Assembly: GCF_024518835.1 (NCBI RefSeq) | Contig: NZ_JANIGO010000001.1 | Location: 1 to 64,000, forward strand | Direction of reading: 5' to 3' | DNA from: Limnobacter humi | Lineage (GTDB): Bacteria; Pseudomonadota; Gammaproteobacteria; Burkholderiales; Burkholderiaceae_B | Length of the DNA stretch: 64,000 bases | Part shown: positions 38,262 to 46,942 of the stretch, piece after piece | Layout: each line of letters starts with the position of its first letter | How positions within the stretch are numbered: position 1 is the stretch's first letter | Program-made: the position numbers and the translations under genes | The notes under the pieces: generated by a model | Seen by the model: only the letters and a program-made list of their open reading frames with translations | What the model was told of the DNA's origin: nothing | The model's database searches: none

Positions 38262-39193
38262 TATGAGTTGGCAGCGTTGGGCGACATGGACTCACGATTC
38301 GGACTGCCCGAGATTGAGGATGCGTCGAGTGATGCACAGACTTGAACCTTGAGCAATTGGACTTGCCGGGCATCGGCTCGCAACACCTCGAACCGGACGT
38401 TGTTCATCACCACCACCTCGCCTTTGCGAGGCACTCGGGCCAAATGACTGGATAACAACCCGCCCACTGTGTCGGCTTGGTCGGTCTCAAATTGGGTACC
38501 GAATGCCGCATTGAATTGCTCGATTTCGGTCACGGCCTTAACGCGATAAACACCCGTATCGGCGCCTTCCAGGCTAACGATATTGTCGGCCTCTTCATCG
38601 AAGTCATATTCGTCTTCGATATCACCGACAATCTGTTCCAAAACATCCTCGATGGTTACCAGGCCGGCCACGCCGCCAAACTCATCCACCACCAGCGCAA
38701 TGTGGTTGCGGTTTTGACGAAAATCACGCAATAACACATTCAAACGCTTGCTTTCGGGGATAAACACGGCAGGTCTTAACATGTCCCGAAGATCGACACC
38801 CGCTTGCAACTGACACTGCAGCAGGTCCTTGGCCAACAGCACACCAATGACATTGTCACGCTGGCCCTCGTAGACCGGAAAACGGGAATGGGACTTGTCC
38901 ACCGCAAAGCTCAGGATGTCTTCGAGAGAATCCTCAATGTTGATGAGGTCCATTTGAGCGCGGGGAATCATGATGTCGCGGGCGGCCAACTCACCGACCT
39001 GCATGACACCTTCAATCATGGACAGCGCATCAGCATCCAGCAGGTTTCGCTCGTGTGCCTGTTGGAGCACCTCGAGCAATTGCTCTCGGTCTTCCGGCTC
39101 GCGCAACAGCAGCCAAGACAAACGCTCTAGCAGCCCCCGCTCACGCCGGTTAAAACCAGGCAGCTGGGGCTGCGACGGACTGGGGTCGGACAT
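38261..39193 (-). CDS. corC: CorC/HlyC-family protein with CBS domains
   Basis: CorC-type proteins are linked to magnesium and cobalt efflux. The 310-aa protein has two CBS domains (about 70-195; MIPRAQMDLINIEDSLEDI and VIPESKRLNVLLRDFR) and a C-terminal CorC_HlyC domain (about 210-290, DTVGGLLSSHLARVPRKGE). It lacks the N-terminal membrane part of larger CNNM-like members. It lies immediately before lnt, as in most proteobacteria, but the usual ybeZ and ybeY genes are missing between miaB and corC. Confidence 0.92.
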   Translation of the reverse strand: MSDPSPSQPQLPGFNRRERGLLERLSWLLLREPEDREQLLEVLQQAHERNLLDADALSMIEGVMQVGELAARDIMIPRAQMDLINIEDSLEDILSFAVDKSHSRFPVYEGQRDNVIGVLLAKDLLQCQLQAGVDLRDMLRPAVFIPESKRLNVLLRDFRQNRNHIALVVDEFGGVAGLVTIEDVLEQIVGDIEDEYDFDEEADNIVSLEGADTGVYRVKAVTEIEQFNAAFGTQFETDQADTVGGLLSSHLARVPRKGEVVVMNNVRFEVLRADARQVQLLKVQVCASLDASSISGSPNRESMSPNAANS

Positions 39194-39280
39194 ACGGGCG
39201 AGTTACCCTTTACACAATGCGAGGCCTCAAGGATACCGCAAAAAAGTTGACGGTGTTTTGACAGAACCTCCGGGGAAGCG

Positions 39281-40618
39281 CTACACCACCCCGGTCAATT
39301 CGCCACGGAGAGAGTGCGGAAAGGCCTCCACAATACGCACCTGGACCATTTGCCCTACCAGCCTTGGATGGGCCGCAAAATTGACCACCCGATTGCATTC
39401 AGTTCGCCCAGACAGTTCCGCTGGATTTTTCTTGGACGGCCCCTCCACCAAAATGGTTTGCACGGAGCCCAACATGGTTTGACTGATGTGCGCTGCATGC
39501 GCTTCGATGTGTTTCTGCAGTCGGGATAATCGCGCCAATTTGGCGGCTTGATCAACCTCATCCACCAAATCGGCCGCTGGTGTACCAGGCCGAGGACTAT
39601 AAACAAAGGAAAAGGATGTGTCGAAGCCAACAGCCTGGATCAAATCCATGGTTTTTTCGAAATCAGCGTCAGTTTCGCCAGGAAAACCCACGATAAAGTC
39701 AGATGACATCGACAAATTGGGGCGAATTTCTCTCAATTTGCGAATGATGGATTTGTATTCCAGCGCGGTGTAACCCCGCTTCATGGCCGCCAAAATCCGA
39801 TCAGAACCGGCTTGAACCGGCAAATGCAGATGACTGACCAGCTTGGGAAGACGCGCATAACAGTCAATCAGGCGCTGGGTAAACTCTTTGGGGTGCGAGG
39901 TGGTGAAGCGAATGCGCTCGACACCTGGAACCTCATGGACATACTCCAGCAATAAGGCGAAGTCAGCAATTTCACCATCCGCCATTGCGCCCCGGTATGC
40001 ATTGACATTTTGGCCCAGCAGATTGATTTCCTTCACGCCTTGGTCGGCCAGGTCGGCCACTTCAGTGAGCACATCATTGAATGGGCGAGAAATTTCCTCA
40101 CCACGGGTGTAAGGCACCACGCAGAAACTGCAGTACTTGCTGCACCCTTCCATGATGGACACAAACGCGGTCGCGCCGGTGTTTTTCGCCATGGGCAGGC
40201 TATCGAACTTTTCGATTTCAGGAAAAGAGATGTCCACCTGGGGGCGCTGGGTGATGCGCTTTTTCTCGATCAGTTGTGGCAAGCGGTGCAAGGTTTGTGG
40301 GCCAAACACCACATCCACATAGGGGGCACGCTTCACAATGGCTTCACCTTCCTGGCTGGCCACACAGCCTCCAACCCCGATGATCAAGTCTGGATTGGAC
40401 TTTTTCAGGTGTTTGACCCGCCCCAGGTCACTGAACACCTTTTCTTGCGCCTTCTCACGAACCGAACAGGTGTTGAAGAGAATCACATCGGCTTCTTCGG
40501 GGTTGTCGGTGCGGTCCAGACCATCGGAGTGGCCAAGCAGGTCTGCCATTTTGTCCGAGTCGTACTCGTTCATTTGGCAGCCAAAAGTTTTGATGAACAG
40601 TTTCTTTCGAGAGGTCAT
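39281..40618 (-). CDS. miaB: tRNA-2-methylthio-N6-dimethylallyladenosine synthase
   Basis: MiaB is a radical-SAM enzyme that methylthiolates i6A37 of tRNAs. The 445-aa protein has the N-terminal cluster domain ([15 protein letters not shown] with Cys14), the radical-SAM CxxxCxxC in [15 protein letters not shown], and a C-terminal TRAM domain. ATG 40618 is used; the in-frame TTG at 40639 is less likely. Its substrate is made by MiaA, whose gene is also in this window. Confidence 0.97.
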   Translation of the reverse strand: MTSRKKLFIKTFGCQMNEYDSDKMADLLGHSDGLDRTDNPEEADVILFNTCSVREKAQEKVFSDLGRVKHLKKSNPDLIIGVGGCVASQEGEAIVKRAPYVDVVFGPQTLHRLPQLIEKKRITQRPQVDISFPEIEKFDSLPMAKNTGATAFVSIMEGCSKYCSFCVVPYTRGEEISRPFNDVLTEVADLADQGVKEINLLGQNVNAYRGAMADGEIADFALLLEYVHEVPGVERIRFTTSHPKEFTQRLIDCYARLPKLVSHLHLPVQAGSDRILAAMKRGYTALEYKSIIRKLREIRPNLSMSSDFIVGFPGETDADFEKTMDLIQAVGFDTSFSFVYSPRPGTPAADLVDEVDQAAKLARLSRLQKHIEAHAAHISQTMLGSVQTILVEGPSKKNPAELSGRTECNRVVNFAAHPRLVGQMVQVRIVEAFPHSLRGELTGVV

Positions 40619-40780
40619 GGTGTGCCTGCAAATGCCCACCGTGCCCGACGAACACTGCTTGGCAGCAAGGGCGGAAACACGGGGACGTTGTAAATCGTTG
40701 CGCGTTGGGAGCGGATTCTACCCGTACTCTTTGGTAAAATGAAGACACACCCGAAAAATCAAGGGATTAGAAGCAGCGCC

Positions 40781-41431
40781 ATGGCCCTACCGTTTACCCT
40801 ACCATCCCTGGACGCGCTGTTGGCTGAAGCCGACAAAGCGCTGAAAACCCTAACAGCCACTCCGATTGCACAACGCCGCAACCCGGCCAAAAATATGCAC
40901 GGCAACTCGGACACCTTAAACGACCAGGAAAAATCCAAAGTGATTGGTTTGATGCGGGTGAACCACGTGGGGGAAGTGTGCGCACAGGCACTGTATCAAG
41001 CCCAGGCATTGTGCAGCCAAGACCCGGCCAAAAAGGCACTCTTTGTGGAGGCCGCCCGGGAAGAAGCGGACCACTTGGCTTGGACACAGGAGCGGCTAAA
41101 CGAACTTGGTGGTCGCCCCAGCCTGCTTAACCCACTGTGGTACGGCGGCGCCTTTGCATTGGGCCTGGTGGCCGGTCAATTGGGTGACAAGGTTAGCCTT
41201 GGGTTCATGGCCGAAACAGAAAGGCAGGTGGAAAAACACCTGAACAACCACCTTCAGCGACTACCGGCAGCCGATGTGGCCTCACGGGCCATTCTGGAGC
41301 AAATGAAACAGGATGAAATTGATCATGGACAGACGGCCTTGGCCCATGGCGGTGAACATTTACCCCTGCCGGTCAAAATGGCCATGACCGCCATGTCGAA
41401 GGTCATGACCACGCTGGCACAGAAAATTTAG
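40781..41431 (+). CDS. coq7: Demethoxyubiquinone hydroxylase Coq7
   Basis: Coq7 is a di-iron monooxygenase that hydroxylates the C6 position in ubiquinone synthesis. The 216-aa protein has the iron ligands in [22 protein letters not shown], and [11 protein letters not shown]-like [16 protein letters not shown] 40781 is preferred; an ATG at 40739 would add 14 residues. Its stop codon overlaps that of the convergent OsmC-like gene. Confidence 0.95.
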   Translation: MALPFTLPSLDALLAEADKALKTLTATPIAQRRNPAKNMHGNSDTLNDQEKSKVIGLMRVNHVGEVCAQALYQAQALCSQDPAKKALFVEAAREEADHLAWTQERLNELGGRPSLLNPLWYGGAFALGLVAGQLGDKVSLGFMAETERQVEKHLNNHLQRLPAADVASRAILEQMKQDEIDHGQTALAHGGEHLPLPVKMAMTAMSKVMTTLAQKI

Positions 41432-41850
41432 TCTTCCACGATGTCGTGGGTAAACACCAGCTCCGCAGTTTTGCCCAACATGGCGGAGGCTGAACAATAC
41501 TTCTCGTGGGACAGCTTGATGGCCCTGTCCACCAAATTGGGTTTCAAGCCTCGACCCGTGACCGTGAAGTGAAAGTTGATTTTGGTGAATACCTTGGGCT
41601 CCTTGTCCGCCCGCTCAGCCGTCAGCTTGACGTGGCAGTTGCGCACATCTTGCCCACTTTTGCGCAAAATCAGCACCACATCGTAGGCCGTACAAGCGCC
41701 GGTGCCCGACAAAACCACTTCCATGGGACGCGGTGCGAGGTTGTTGCCGCCGCCATCGACCGCACCATCCATGCAAAACATGTGGCCACTCCCTGTGGTG
41801 GCCACGAAACTCATGCCCGGCAAACCAGACCAACTCACTTCTGCTTCCAT
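41428..41850 (-). CDS. OsmC-family protein
   Basis: The 140-aa protein belongs to the OsmC/Ohr superfamily of peroxide-handling proteins. Candidate redox cysteines lie in [11 protein letters not shown] and [11 protein letters not shown]. Whether it reduces organic peroxides is not shown by the sequence. ATG 41850 is chosen over upstream in-frame codons to 41895. A perfect palindrome (41883-41897) lies 33 bp upstream. It converges on coq7 with a 4-bp overlap of the ends. Confidence 0.88.
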   Translation of the reverse strand: MEAEVSWSGLPGMSFVATTGSGHMFCMDGAVDGGGNNLAPRPMEVVLSGTGACTAYDVVLILRKSGQDVRNCHVKLTAERADKEPKVFTKINFHFTVTGRGLKPNLVDRAIKLSHEKYCSASAMLGKTAELVFTHDIVED

Positions 41851-41882
41851 CAAATCACCCTGTAAAAACAGACAAACTTCAA

Positions 41883-41897
41883 TTGTGCTATGCACAA
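41883..41897 (-). promoter_or_regulatory. Palindromic operator-like site upstream of the OsmC-like gene
   Basis: TTGTGCTATGCACAA is a perfect 6+3+6 palindrome 33 bp before the OsmC-like start codon. It does not match the OhrR operators known to the author. Confidence 0.4.
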
Positions 41898-41907
41898 CAA
41901 AGAACCA

Positions 41908-42017
41908 AACAAAACTTGAAATCTCACTCTATTTGAGTAAAGTTTTGTTAAAAATAACCTTCTGGTCATTAAAAATTAATTTAAATACATGATTTTAATC
42001 AGTAATTTTAAATGACC
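41908..42017. repeat. Two AT-rich inverted repeats
   Basis: The first pairs AACAAAACTT (41908-41917) with AAGTTTTGTT (41940-41949). The second pairs 41964-41978 with 42003-42017 over 15 bp with one mismatch. The region is far more AT-rich than its surroundings and lies 50-160 bp upstream of the small-RNA promoter. Confidence 0.6.
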
Positions 42018-42065
42018 TAAAAACCAACAATTTAGTTGCTTTTATCGGCCACCGCACCAAATCTC

Positions 42066-42094
42066 TTGCACCGCAACAGAATTATGCCTACAAT
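42066..42094 (+). promoter_or_regulatory. Strong sigma-70 promoter for the predicted small RNA
   Basis: TTGCAC (42066-42071) and TACAAT (42089-42094) are spaced exactly 17 bp apart, predicting a transcript starting near 42101. Confidence 0.75.
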
Positions 42095-42100
42095 TCAATC

Positions 42101-42221
42101 ATCGACGTTGAAGATGTGACGAAGTTGATCCGATCCTCGTCACCCGACGCAAGATTGTCTCCTCCACCCTCCTCCTTTGGTGGATTTAAACCCAAGCACT
42201 CCGGTGCTTGGGTTTTTTTTT
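42101..42221 (+). ncRNA. Predicted small RNA with anti-Shine-Dalgarno loop
   Basis: A free-standing unit of about 120 nt runs from a near-consensus promoter to a terminator, with no credible reading frame. Hairpin 1 pairs GTGACGA (42116-42122) with TCGTCAC (42137-42143). Hairpin 2 pairs TCCACC (42163-42168) with GGTGGA (42179-42184) and exposes the loop CTCCTCCTTT, which resembles the 3' end of 16S rRNA (ACCTCCTTT) and could pair with strong Shine-Dalgarno sequences. The terminator forms hairpin 3. It lies just upstream of the separate rplM-rpsI promoter. Confidence 0.7.
42188..42221 (+). terminator. Terminator of the predicted small RNA
   Basis: CCCAAGCAC, TCCG loop, GTGCTTGGG, flanked by AAA on the left and nine T residues on the right. 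Confidence 0.9.
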
Positions 42222-42282
42222 CGTCTGAACACCCGAAAACCTCAAAAACACAAAAATTTTAACCGAATAATCAAAAGTTTGC

Positions 42283-42392
42283 TAAAATCGCGGGTTACCT
42301 GTTGGGAGAGCCTTTCGACCGGTCTTGGTTTCAAGGTCACAACAAGAGAGGCAACAGGTAAAGCGAGTACATTCAACCCTTAAGGAACAACC
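42283..42392 (+). promoter_or_regulatory. rplM-rpsI promoter and structured leader
   Basis: A TAAAAT -10 box (42283-42288) predicts transcription from about 42294. The leader begins with TTACCTGTTG (42295-42304), which pairs perfectly with CAACAGGTAA (42352-42361). Inside, CCTTTC (42311-42316) pairs with GAGAGG (42346-42351), and GGTCTTG (42321-42327) with CAAGGTC (42332-42338). The whole makes one rod with a six-base GGAGAG bulge. Ribosomal-protein leaders of this shape often mediate autoregulation; that role here is inference. Confidence 0.6.
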
Positions 42393-42821
42393 ATGAAAAC
42401 CTACTCAGCCAAACCCGGTGAGGTTAAACAAGAGTGGTTTGTGATTGACGGCACCGACAAGGTGCTGGGCCGCGTAGCCAGTGAAGTTGCGCGTCGCCTG
42501 CGTGGCAAACACAAACCTGAATTCACACCCCACATCGACACCGGTGACTTCATTATTGTGGTCAATGCCGGAAAACTGCGTGTGACAGGCACCAAAGGCC
42601 TGAACAAGAAGTACTTCCGCCACTCCGGTTTCCCCGGCGGCATCTACGAAACAAACTTCGACAAGATGCAGGAACGTTTTCCCGGCCGTGCGCTGGAAAA
42701 AGCCGTGAAGGGCATGCTGCCCAAGGGTCCGCTTGGCTACGCAATGATCAAGAAACTCAAGATCTACGCTGAAGCCGAGCATCCGCACTCTGCCCAACAA
42801 CCCAAGCCGCTTGAAATCTGA
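42393..42821 (+). CDS. rplM: 50S ribosomal protein L13
   Basis: The 142-aa protein matches L13 throughout ([17 protein letters not shown] near the start, PRGPLGY-type [15 protein letters not shown] near the end). AAGGA precedes the ATG by 8 nt. It is the first gene of the rplM-rpsI operon and follows a folded leader. Confidence 0.99.
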   Translation: MKTYSAKPGEVKQEWFVIDGTDKVLGRVASEVARRLRGKHKPEFTPHIDTGDFIIVVNAGKLRVTGTKGLNKKYFRHSGFPGGIYETNFDKMQERFPGRALEKAVKGMLPKGPLGYAMIKKLKIYAEAEHPHSAQQPKPLEI

Positions 42822-42829
42822 GGTGAAGC

Positions 42830-43222
42830 ATGATTGGTGAATACAATTACGGTACCGGTCGCCGCAAAAGCTCGGTTGCACGCGTTTTTATCAAGAAGGG
42901 CACCGGCCAGTTCGTTGTGAATGGCAAACCCCTGACTGAATACTTCGCCCGCGAAACAGGCCAGATGGTTGCACGTCAACCCTTGGTACTGACTGCCAAT
43001 GAAGAAAACTTCGACATCATGGTCAACGTTCGCGGTGGCGGCGAAACAGGTCAGGCAGGTGCTGTGCGCCACGGCCTGACACGCGCCCTGATCGACTATG
43101 ACGCAGAGTTGAAGCCAACACTGTCCAAGGCCGGTTTGGTCACACGGGATGCGCGTGAAGTTGAACGTAAGAAAGTCGGTTTGCGTGGCGCCCGCCGTCG
43201 CAAACAGTTCTCCAAGCGTTAA
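42830..43222 (+). CDS. rpsI: 30S ribosomal protein S9
   Basis: The 130-aa protein matches S9 ([14 protein letters not shown] at the start, [16 protein letters not shown] in the middle) and ends in the typical basic tail RRRKQFSKR, which reaches tRNA in the ribosomal P site. It follows rplM by 8 bp. Confidence 0.99.
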   Translation: MIGEYNYGTGRRKSSVARVFIKKGTGQFVVNGKPLTEYFARETGQMVARQPLVLTANEENFDIMVNVRGGGETGQAGAVRHGLTRALIDYDAELKPTLSKAGLVTRDAREVERKKVGLRGARRRKQFSKR

Positions 43223-43291
43223 TACTGCCGGTATTACGCCTACCGAGAATTCAGACTCTCATCCAGCCACCCTCCCAGCTGGAGTACAATC

Positions 43292-43320
43292 AAAAGCCGC
43301 ACATTTGTGCGGCTTTTTTT
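43292..43320 (+). terminator. Terminator after rpsI
   Basis: AAAAGCCGCACA, TT, TGTGCGGCTTTT followed by more T residues, about 70 bp after the rpsI stop. Confidence 0.85.
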
Positions 43321-43353
43321 CTGTCGATACTTTTTGGCAATCAAGGGCATGAA

Positions 43354-44397
43354 ATGATCAAAGTGGGCATTGTGGGTGGAACTGGCTACACCGGTTCCGA
43401 GTTGCTGCGTATCCTGGCACTGCACCCCCAGGTTGAACTCAAAGCCATCACATCACGCGGCGAGGTGGGTCAAGCCGTGGCAGACATGTTTCCAGCCCTT
43501 CGCAAACGGGTAAATATTGCGTTCTCCGAGCCCACGTTTGAATCCCTGAAAAATTGCGACCTGGTGTTTTTTGCCACCCCACACGGGGTTTGTATGGCAC
43601 AAGCGGCCGAATTGGTGAATGCCGGTATTCGGGTGGTGGACTTGGGGGCCGACTTCCGTCTGAAAAATACGGCTGAATTTGAGCACTGGTACGGCATGCC
43701 CCATTCAGAACCCGCCCTCCTGGAAGAAGCGGTGTATGGCCTGATTGAGGCCCATCGGAATGCCGTCCGCACCGCCCGCTTGGTCGGCCTGGCGGGTTGC
43801 TACCCAACCTCTGTCCAATTGGCCTTAAAGCCTTTGCTGACCGCCGGCGCACCCCTGATTGACGAGACCACGATCATTGCCGACTGCAAGTCTGGTGTGT
43901 CGGGTGCTGGCCGAAAGGCCACCGTGGGAAGCCTGTTCTCAGAGGCCAGCGAAAACTTCAAAGCCTACAGCGTGAGCGGACACCGTCACTTGCCGGAAAT
44001 TGAACAAGGGCTGGAAATGATTTCGGGTCGCAAAACCCATGTCACTTTCACACCGCACTTGGTGCCCATGGTGCGCGGAATTCTTGCCACTGTGTACGTG
44101 AAACTGAACGATGCCGGTCAGGCGACCGACCTGCAGGCCCTGTACGAAGGGCATTACCGGGATGAATATTTCGTTGATGTCATGCCCAAGGGCTCCCTGC
44201 CCGAAACGAAGCATGTTCGGGGCTCCAATTTCGTCCGTCTGGCGATCCACCGTCCCCAAGGGCGGGATACGGCGGTCATCCTGGCCACCATCGACAATCT
44301 GGTCAAAGGTGCGGCAGGTCAGGCGGTTCAGGCCATGAACGCCATGTTTGGTCTGCCCGAACACCTTGGTCTTGAACAACTTCCGCTGGCACCGTGA
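43354..44397 (+). CDS. argC: N-acetyl-gamma-glutamyl-phosphate reductase
   Basis: ArgC makes N-acetylglutamate semialdehyde with NADPH in arginine synthesis. The 347-aa protein has the nucleotide-binding [15 protein letters not shown], the catalytic Cys149 in [11 protein letters not shown] and the His-containing [12 protein letters not shown]. It is separate from the argD-argF-argG group of this window. Its stop overlaps the GTG of the next gene by 4 bp. Confidence 0.97.
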   Translation: MIKVGIVGGTGYTGSELLRILALHPQVELKAITSRGEVGQAVADMFPALRKRVNIAFSEPTFESLKNCDLVFFATPHGVCMAQAAELVNAGIRVVDLGADFRLKNTAEFEHWYGMPHSEPALLEEAVYGLIEAHRNAVRTARLVGLAGCYPTSVQLALKPLLTAGAPLIDETTIIADCKSGVSGAGRKATVGSLFSEASENFKAYSVSGHRHLPEIEQGLEMISGRKTHVTFTPHLVPMVRGILATVYVKLNDAGQATDLQALYEGHYRDEYFVDVMPKGSLPETKHVRGSNFVRLAIHRPQGRDTAVILATIDNLVKGAAGQAVQAMNAMFGLPEHLGLEQLPLAP

Positions 44398-45125
44398 ACA
44401 CCCTGACCAACAATTTGAAGCGGCGCCGCCACCAGCTCAAGACGCTGCTGCCCGGGGTTCAACGATCGTCTCGAATTGCATTTTCGATTGGGTTGAGCAT
44501 CGGCTTGCTGGTGAGCATCATCATCGCCTTGTATGCAAGCCTGGGACCGCAGAACAACCCCATGCAGCGCTTGTTTTCCACCACGGAAGTCAGCGACTTG
44601 AATGCCCAGCTCAGCACCCTTCAGCGGGATAATCAAGAGTTAAAAGAGGCGACAGCCCGTTCTGTGGAACTTCAAAAACTGGACGAAGAAGAGCGGGAAA
44701 AGCTCAACTTGTTGATTACCAACTTGGAAAGCGAAAATGCCCGTTTGAAAGAAGACTTGGCGTTCTTCGAGGGCTTTATCCCCGGTAGTCTGGAAGGAAC
44801 CATCTCCCTCAAACGCTTGCAGGTCACACGCGATACCGTACCCAATCAGTATCGATACAGAGCCCTGTTGATCCAGGGCAACGACAGCCCTCCTGTCAAT
44901 CTCAAGGTTCAACTACTGATCAAGACCTTGAACAAAGACAAACCGGCTGTCATAGTGTTACCAGCAACACCCAATGCCAAAGACCCCCAATTTGAAATAC
45001 GGTTGACCCGTTTTTCACGGGTGGCCGGCACTTTTTCCTTGCCGGACGGTGCAAAACTTCAAAGTGTCGAGCTCCGAATTCTGGAGGGTGGCACCATCCG
45101 GGCCCAGTCCAACACGAAACTCTAA
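44394..45125 (+). CDS. DUF6776-like inner-membrane protein with coiled coil
   Basis: The function is unknown. The 243-aa product has a basic N-terminus, one membrane helix (about 27-48, [19 protein letters not shown]), a coiled coil (about 64-122, Leu/Glu/Lys rich) and a beta-rich C-terminal domain. It starts at GTG 44394, overlapping the argC stop, and is followed 13 bp later by a bactofilin gene. The pairing suggests a link to the cell envelope or cytoskeleton, which is inference. Confidence 0.82.
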   Translation: MNTLTNNLKRRRHQLKTLLPGVQRSSRIAFSIGLSIGLLVSIIIALYASLGPQNNPMQRLFSTTEVSDLNAQLSTLQRDNQELKEATARSVELQKLDEEEREKLNLLITNLESENARLKEDLAFFEGFIPGSLEGTISLKRLQVTRDTVPNQYRYRALLIQGNDSPPVNLKVQLLIKTLNKDKPAVIVLPATPNAKDPQFEIRLTRFSRVAGTFSLPDGAKLQSVELRILEGGTIRAQSNTKL

Positions 45126-45138
45126 AGGCGAACACACC

Positions 45139-45561
45139 ATGTTTTCGAAGAAATCCAAGCGCATGTTGCCCATTCAAAGCCTGGTCGGCGCCGGCATGCA
45201 CATCAAGGGTGACATGAAGTTCAAAGGCGGACTACGCATCGACGGTGAGGTGGATGGCAATGTCGTGGCCGAAGAGGGGGAAAAGTCCCTGTTGGTCATC
45301 TCGGAAACCGGACGGGTGCGCGGCAGCGTTCAAGTGGGGCATGTGGTGGTCAGTGGTCACATTGTTGGCCCGATTGAGGCCAAGGAACTTCTGGAGCTCC
45401 ACCCTTCCGCAAATGTCTCCGGTGACGTAAGATATAAGGCATTGGAAATGCATCCCGGCGCGGTCGTGGATGGCACTTTGCAACACGAGCAAGATGATTC
45501 GGCGCCCGCAAAGCTGGCATTGGCCAGCAGCAAAGCCGGATCTGGCAGTAAACAGGCTTAA
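45139..45561 (+). CDS. Bactofilin (polymer-forming cytoskeletal protein)
   Basis: Bactofilins form filaments at the membrane that place cell-wall enzymes and other proteins. The 140-aa protein has the short basic N-terminus MFSKKSKRMLP, then a right-handed beta-helix core of DUF583 type (about 20-115) with repeated Gly-Val and hydrophobic turns (LRIDGEVDGNVV, GRVRGSVQVGHVVVSG), and a disordered Ala/Ser-rich tail. ATG 45139 gives this standard form. Confidence 0.93.
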   Translation: MFSKKSKRMLPIQSLVGAGMHIKGDMKFKGGLRIDGEVDGNVVAEEGEKSLLVISETGRVRGSVQVGHVVVSGHIVGPIEAKELLELHPSANVSGDVRYKALEMHPGAVVDGTLQHEQDDSAPAKLALASSKAGSGSKQA

Positions 45562-45576
45562 ACAAGGCAGGACACC

Positions 45577-45927
45577 ATGGAAGCAACCACAGAACAACCC
45601 AGCGTATTGGTTTTCACTGATGCGGCCGCCGCCAAAGTGCGGGATTTGATCAACGAGGAAGGCAACCCTAACCTGAAGCTGCGTGTATTCGTGCAAGGTG
45701 GTGGTTGCTCTGGTTTCCAATACGGGTTCACCTTTGATGAAGACGTGAACGAGGACGACACCACGCTGGACAAAGGCGGAGTGACCCTGTTGATCGATTC
45801 AATGAGCTTTCAATACCTGACCGGTGCAGAAATCGACTACAAAGAGGACCTGAACGGTGCTCAGTTCGTGATCAAGAACCCGAATGCCACCACCACCTGT
45901 GGTTGCGGTTCGTCCTTCTCGGTCTAA
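45577..45927 (+). CDS. erpA: Iron-sulfur cluster insertion protein ErpA
   Basis: ErpA is an A-type carrier that delivers Fe-S clusters to target proteins. The 116-aa protein has the three conserved cysteines in [11 protein letters not shown] and [11 protein letters not shown]. It follows the bactofilin gene by 15 bp and ends before a terminator. Confidence 0.95.
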   Translation: MEATTEQPSVLVFTDAAAAKVRDLINEEGNPNLKLRVFVQGGGCSGFQYGFTFDEDVNEDDTTLDKGGVTLLIDSMSFQYLTGAEIDYKEDLNGAQFVIKNPNATTTCGCGSSFSV

Positions 45928-45972
45928 AGAACACACGCAATACTGGTGTTAACCGGTATTGCTGGAGACAGC

Positions 45973-45998
45973 AAAGCCCACCACACTGGTGGGCTTTT
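45973..45998 (+). terminator. Terminator after erpA
   Basis: AAAGCCCACCA, CAC, TGGTGGGCTTTT. It makes earlier in-frame starts of the downstream permease (45959) unlikely. Confidence 0.75.
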
Positions 45999-46042
45999 CC
46001 ATGGATGGGTGTCCGGCTTGGCAAACCCGGCCCAAATACACC

Positions 46043-46942
46043 GTGAACCCACTGCTGCTTTTTCCTGATTTCTCACTGATTGCGCTAGGCTACCTGCTCA
46101 AGCGCTTCTGGATGCCGCCCCAAGCCTGGGTCACCATCGAAAAGCTGGTGTATTTCGTTCTGTTTCCATGCCTGCTGTTTCATTCCGTGGCAATGAGTCC
46201 CGTCAATTTAAATACGGTGGGTGCATTTGCCTTGGGTGGCCCCCTGGTCATCACCGTCAGTTTCATCGCTGGCTGGGCTGGCCGATGGATTAGTCCCATG
46301 GGCCGGATTGATTTCGCCTCAGGCCTACAAACAGCCTACCGTTTCAATTCATACATCGGCCTTGCACTGGCCAGCCGCCTTGGTGGTCCTGAAGGAGTGG
46401 CCAACCTGGCAATTTTATTAGCGCTGGGTGTACCACTGTGTAACATGCTGGCCGTGGGCTCCATGAGCCGGGGGAATATTTGGGGTGTTCTGGGCGACAT
46501 TGTCCGAAACCCGCTGATTATTGGCACCCTGCTGGGCCTGTTCGCAAAGCTGCTGCAAATTGATATTCCTCACCCTGTGCAGCTAACGCTGGAACGCCTT
46601 GCGCAAGCCGCTGTGGCCTTGGGTCTCCTTGCGGTGGGGGCGGGCCTTGTGTTTTCGGGCATTCGTGGTCATTGGTCTGTCTCCATCTGGTGGCTGGGTC
46701 TGAAATTGATTGCCTCACCAGCCCTGGCCCTGGCCTATGCGCATTGGGTACAACTGCCCGTTGAACAAACCCGTGTTTTGCTGGTGTTTTCAGCCCTGCC
46801 CAGTGCGTCGAGCGCCTACATATTGGCCGCGCGTATGGGTGGGAACGCACCCTTGGTCGCCTGCCTGATTTCGCTGTCCACCGTTGGTGCAGCCTTCACC
46901 TTGCCCTTGGTGTTCACACTGGCCCAACCTCATTTGAATTGA
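46043..46942 (+). CDS. AEC-family permease
   Basis: The product is an auxin efflux carrier-type membrane protein, a family that moves organic acids, amino acids or other metabolites. With GTG 46043 it has 299 aa and about ten hydrophobic helices arranged as two five-helix repeats (LIALGYLLKRF, and FSALPSASSAYILAARMGG in the last part). The substrate cannot be predicted. It overlaps miaA convergently by 13 bp. Confidence 0.88.
   Translation: MNPLLLFPDFSLIALGYLLKRFWMPPQAWVTIEKLVYFVLFPCLLFHSVAMSPVNLNTVGAFALGGPLVITVSFIAGWAGRWISPMGRIDFASGLQTAYRFNSYIGLALASRLGGPEGVANLAILLALGVPLCNMLAVGSMSRGNIWGVLGDIVRNPLIIGTLLGLFAKLLQIDIPHPVQLTLERLAQAAVALGLLAVGAGLVFSGIRGHWSVSIWWLGLKLIASPALALAYAHWVQLPVEQTRVLLVFSALPSASSAYILAARMGGNAPLVACLISLSTVGAAFTLPLVFTLAQPHLN

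Noticed and set aside
45959-46042. Upstream in-frame TTG start of the AEC permease
   Set aside because: It lies at the erpA terminator and would add a polar extension not fitting the membrane protein.
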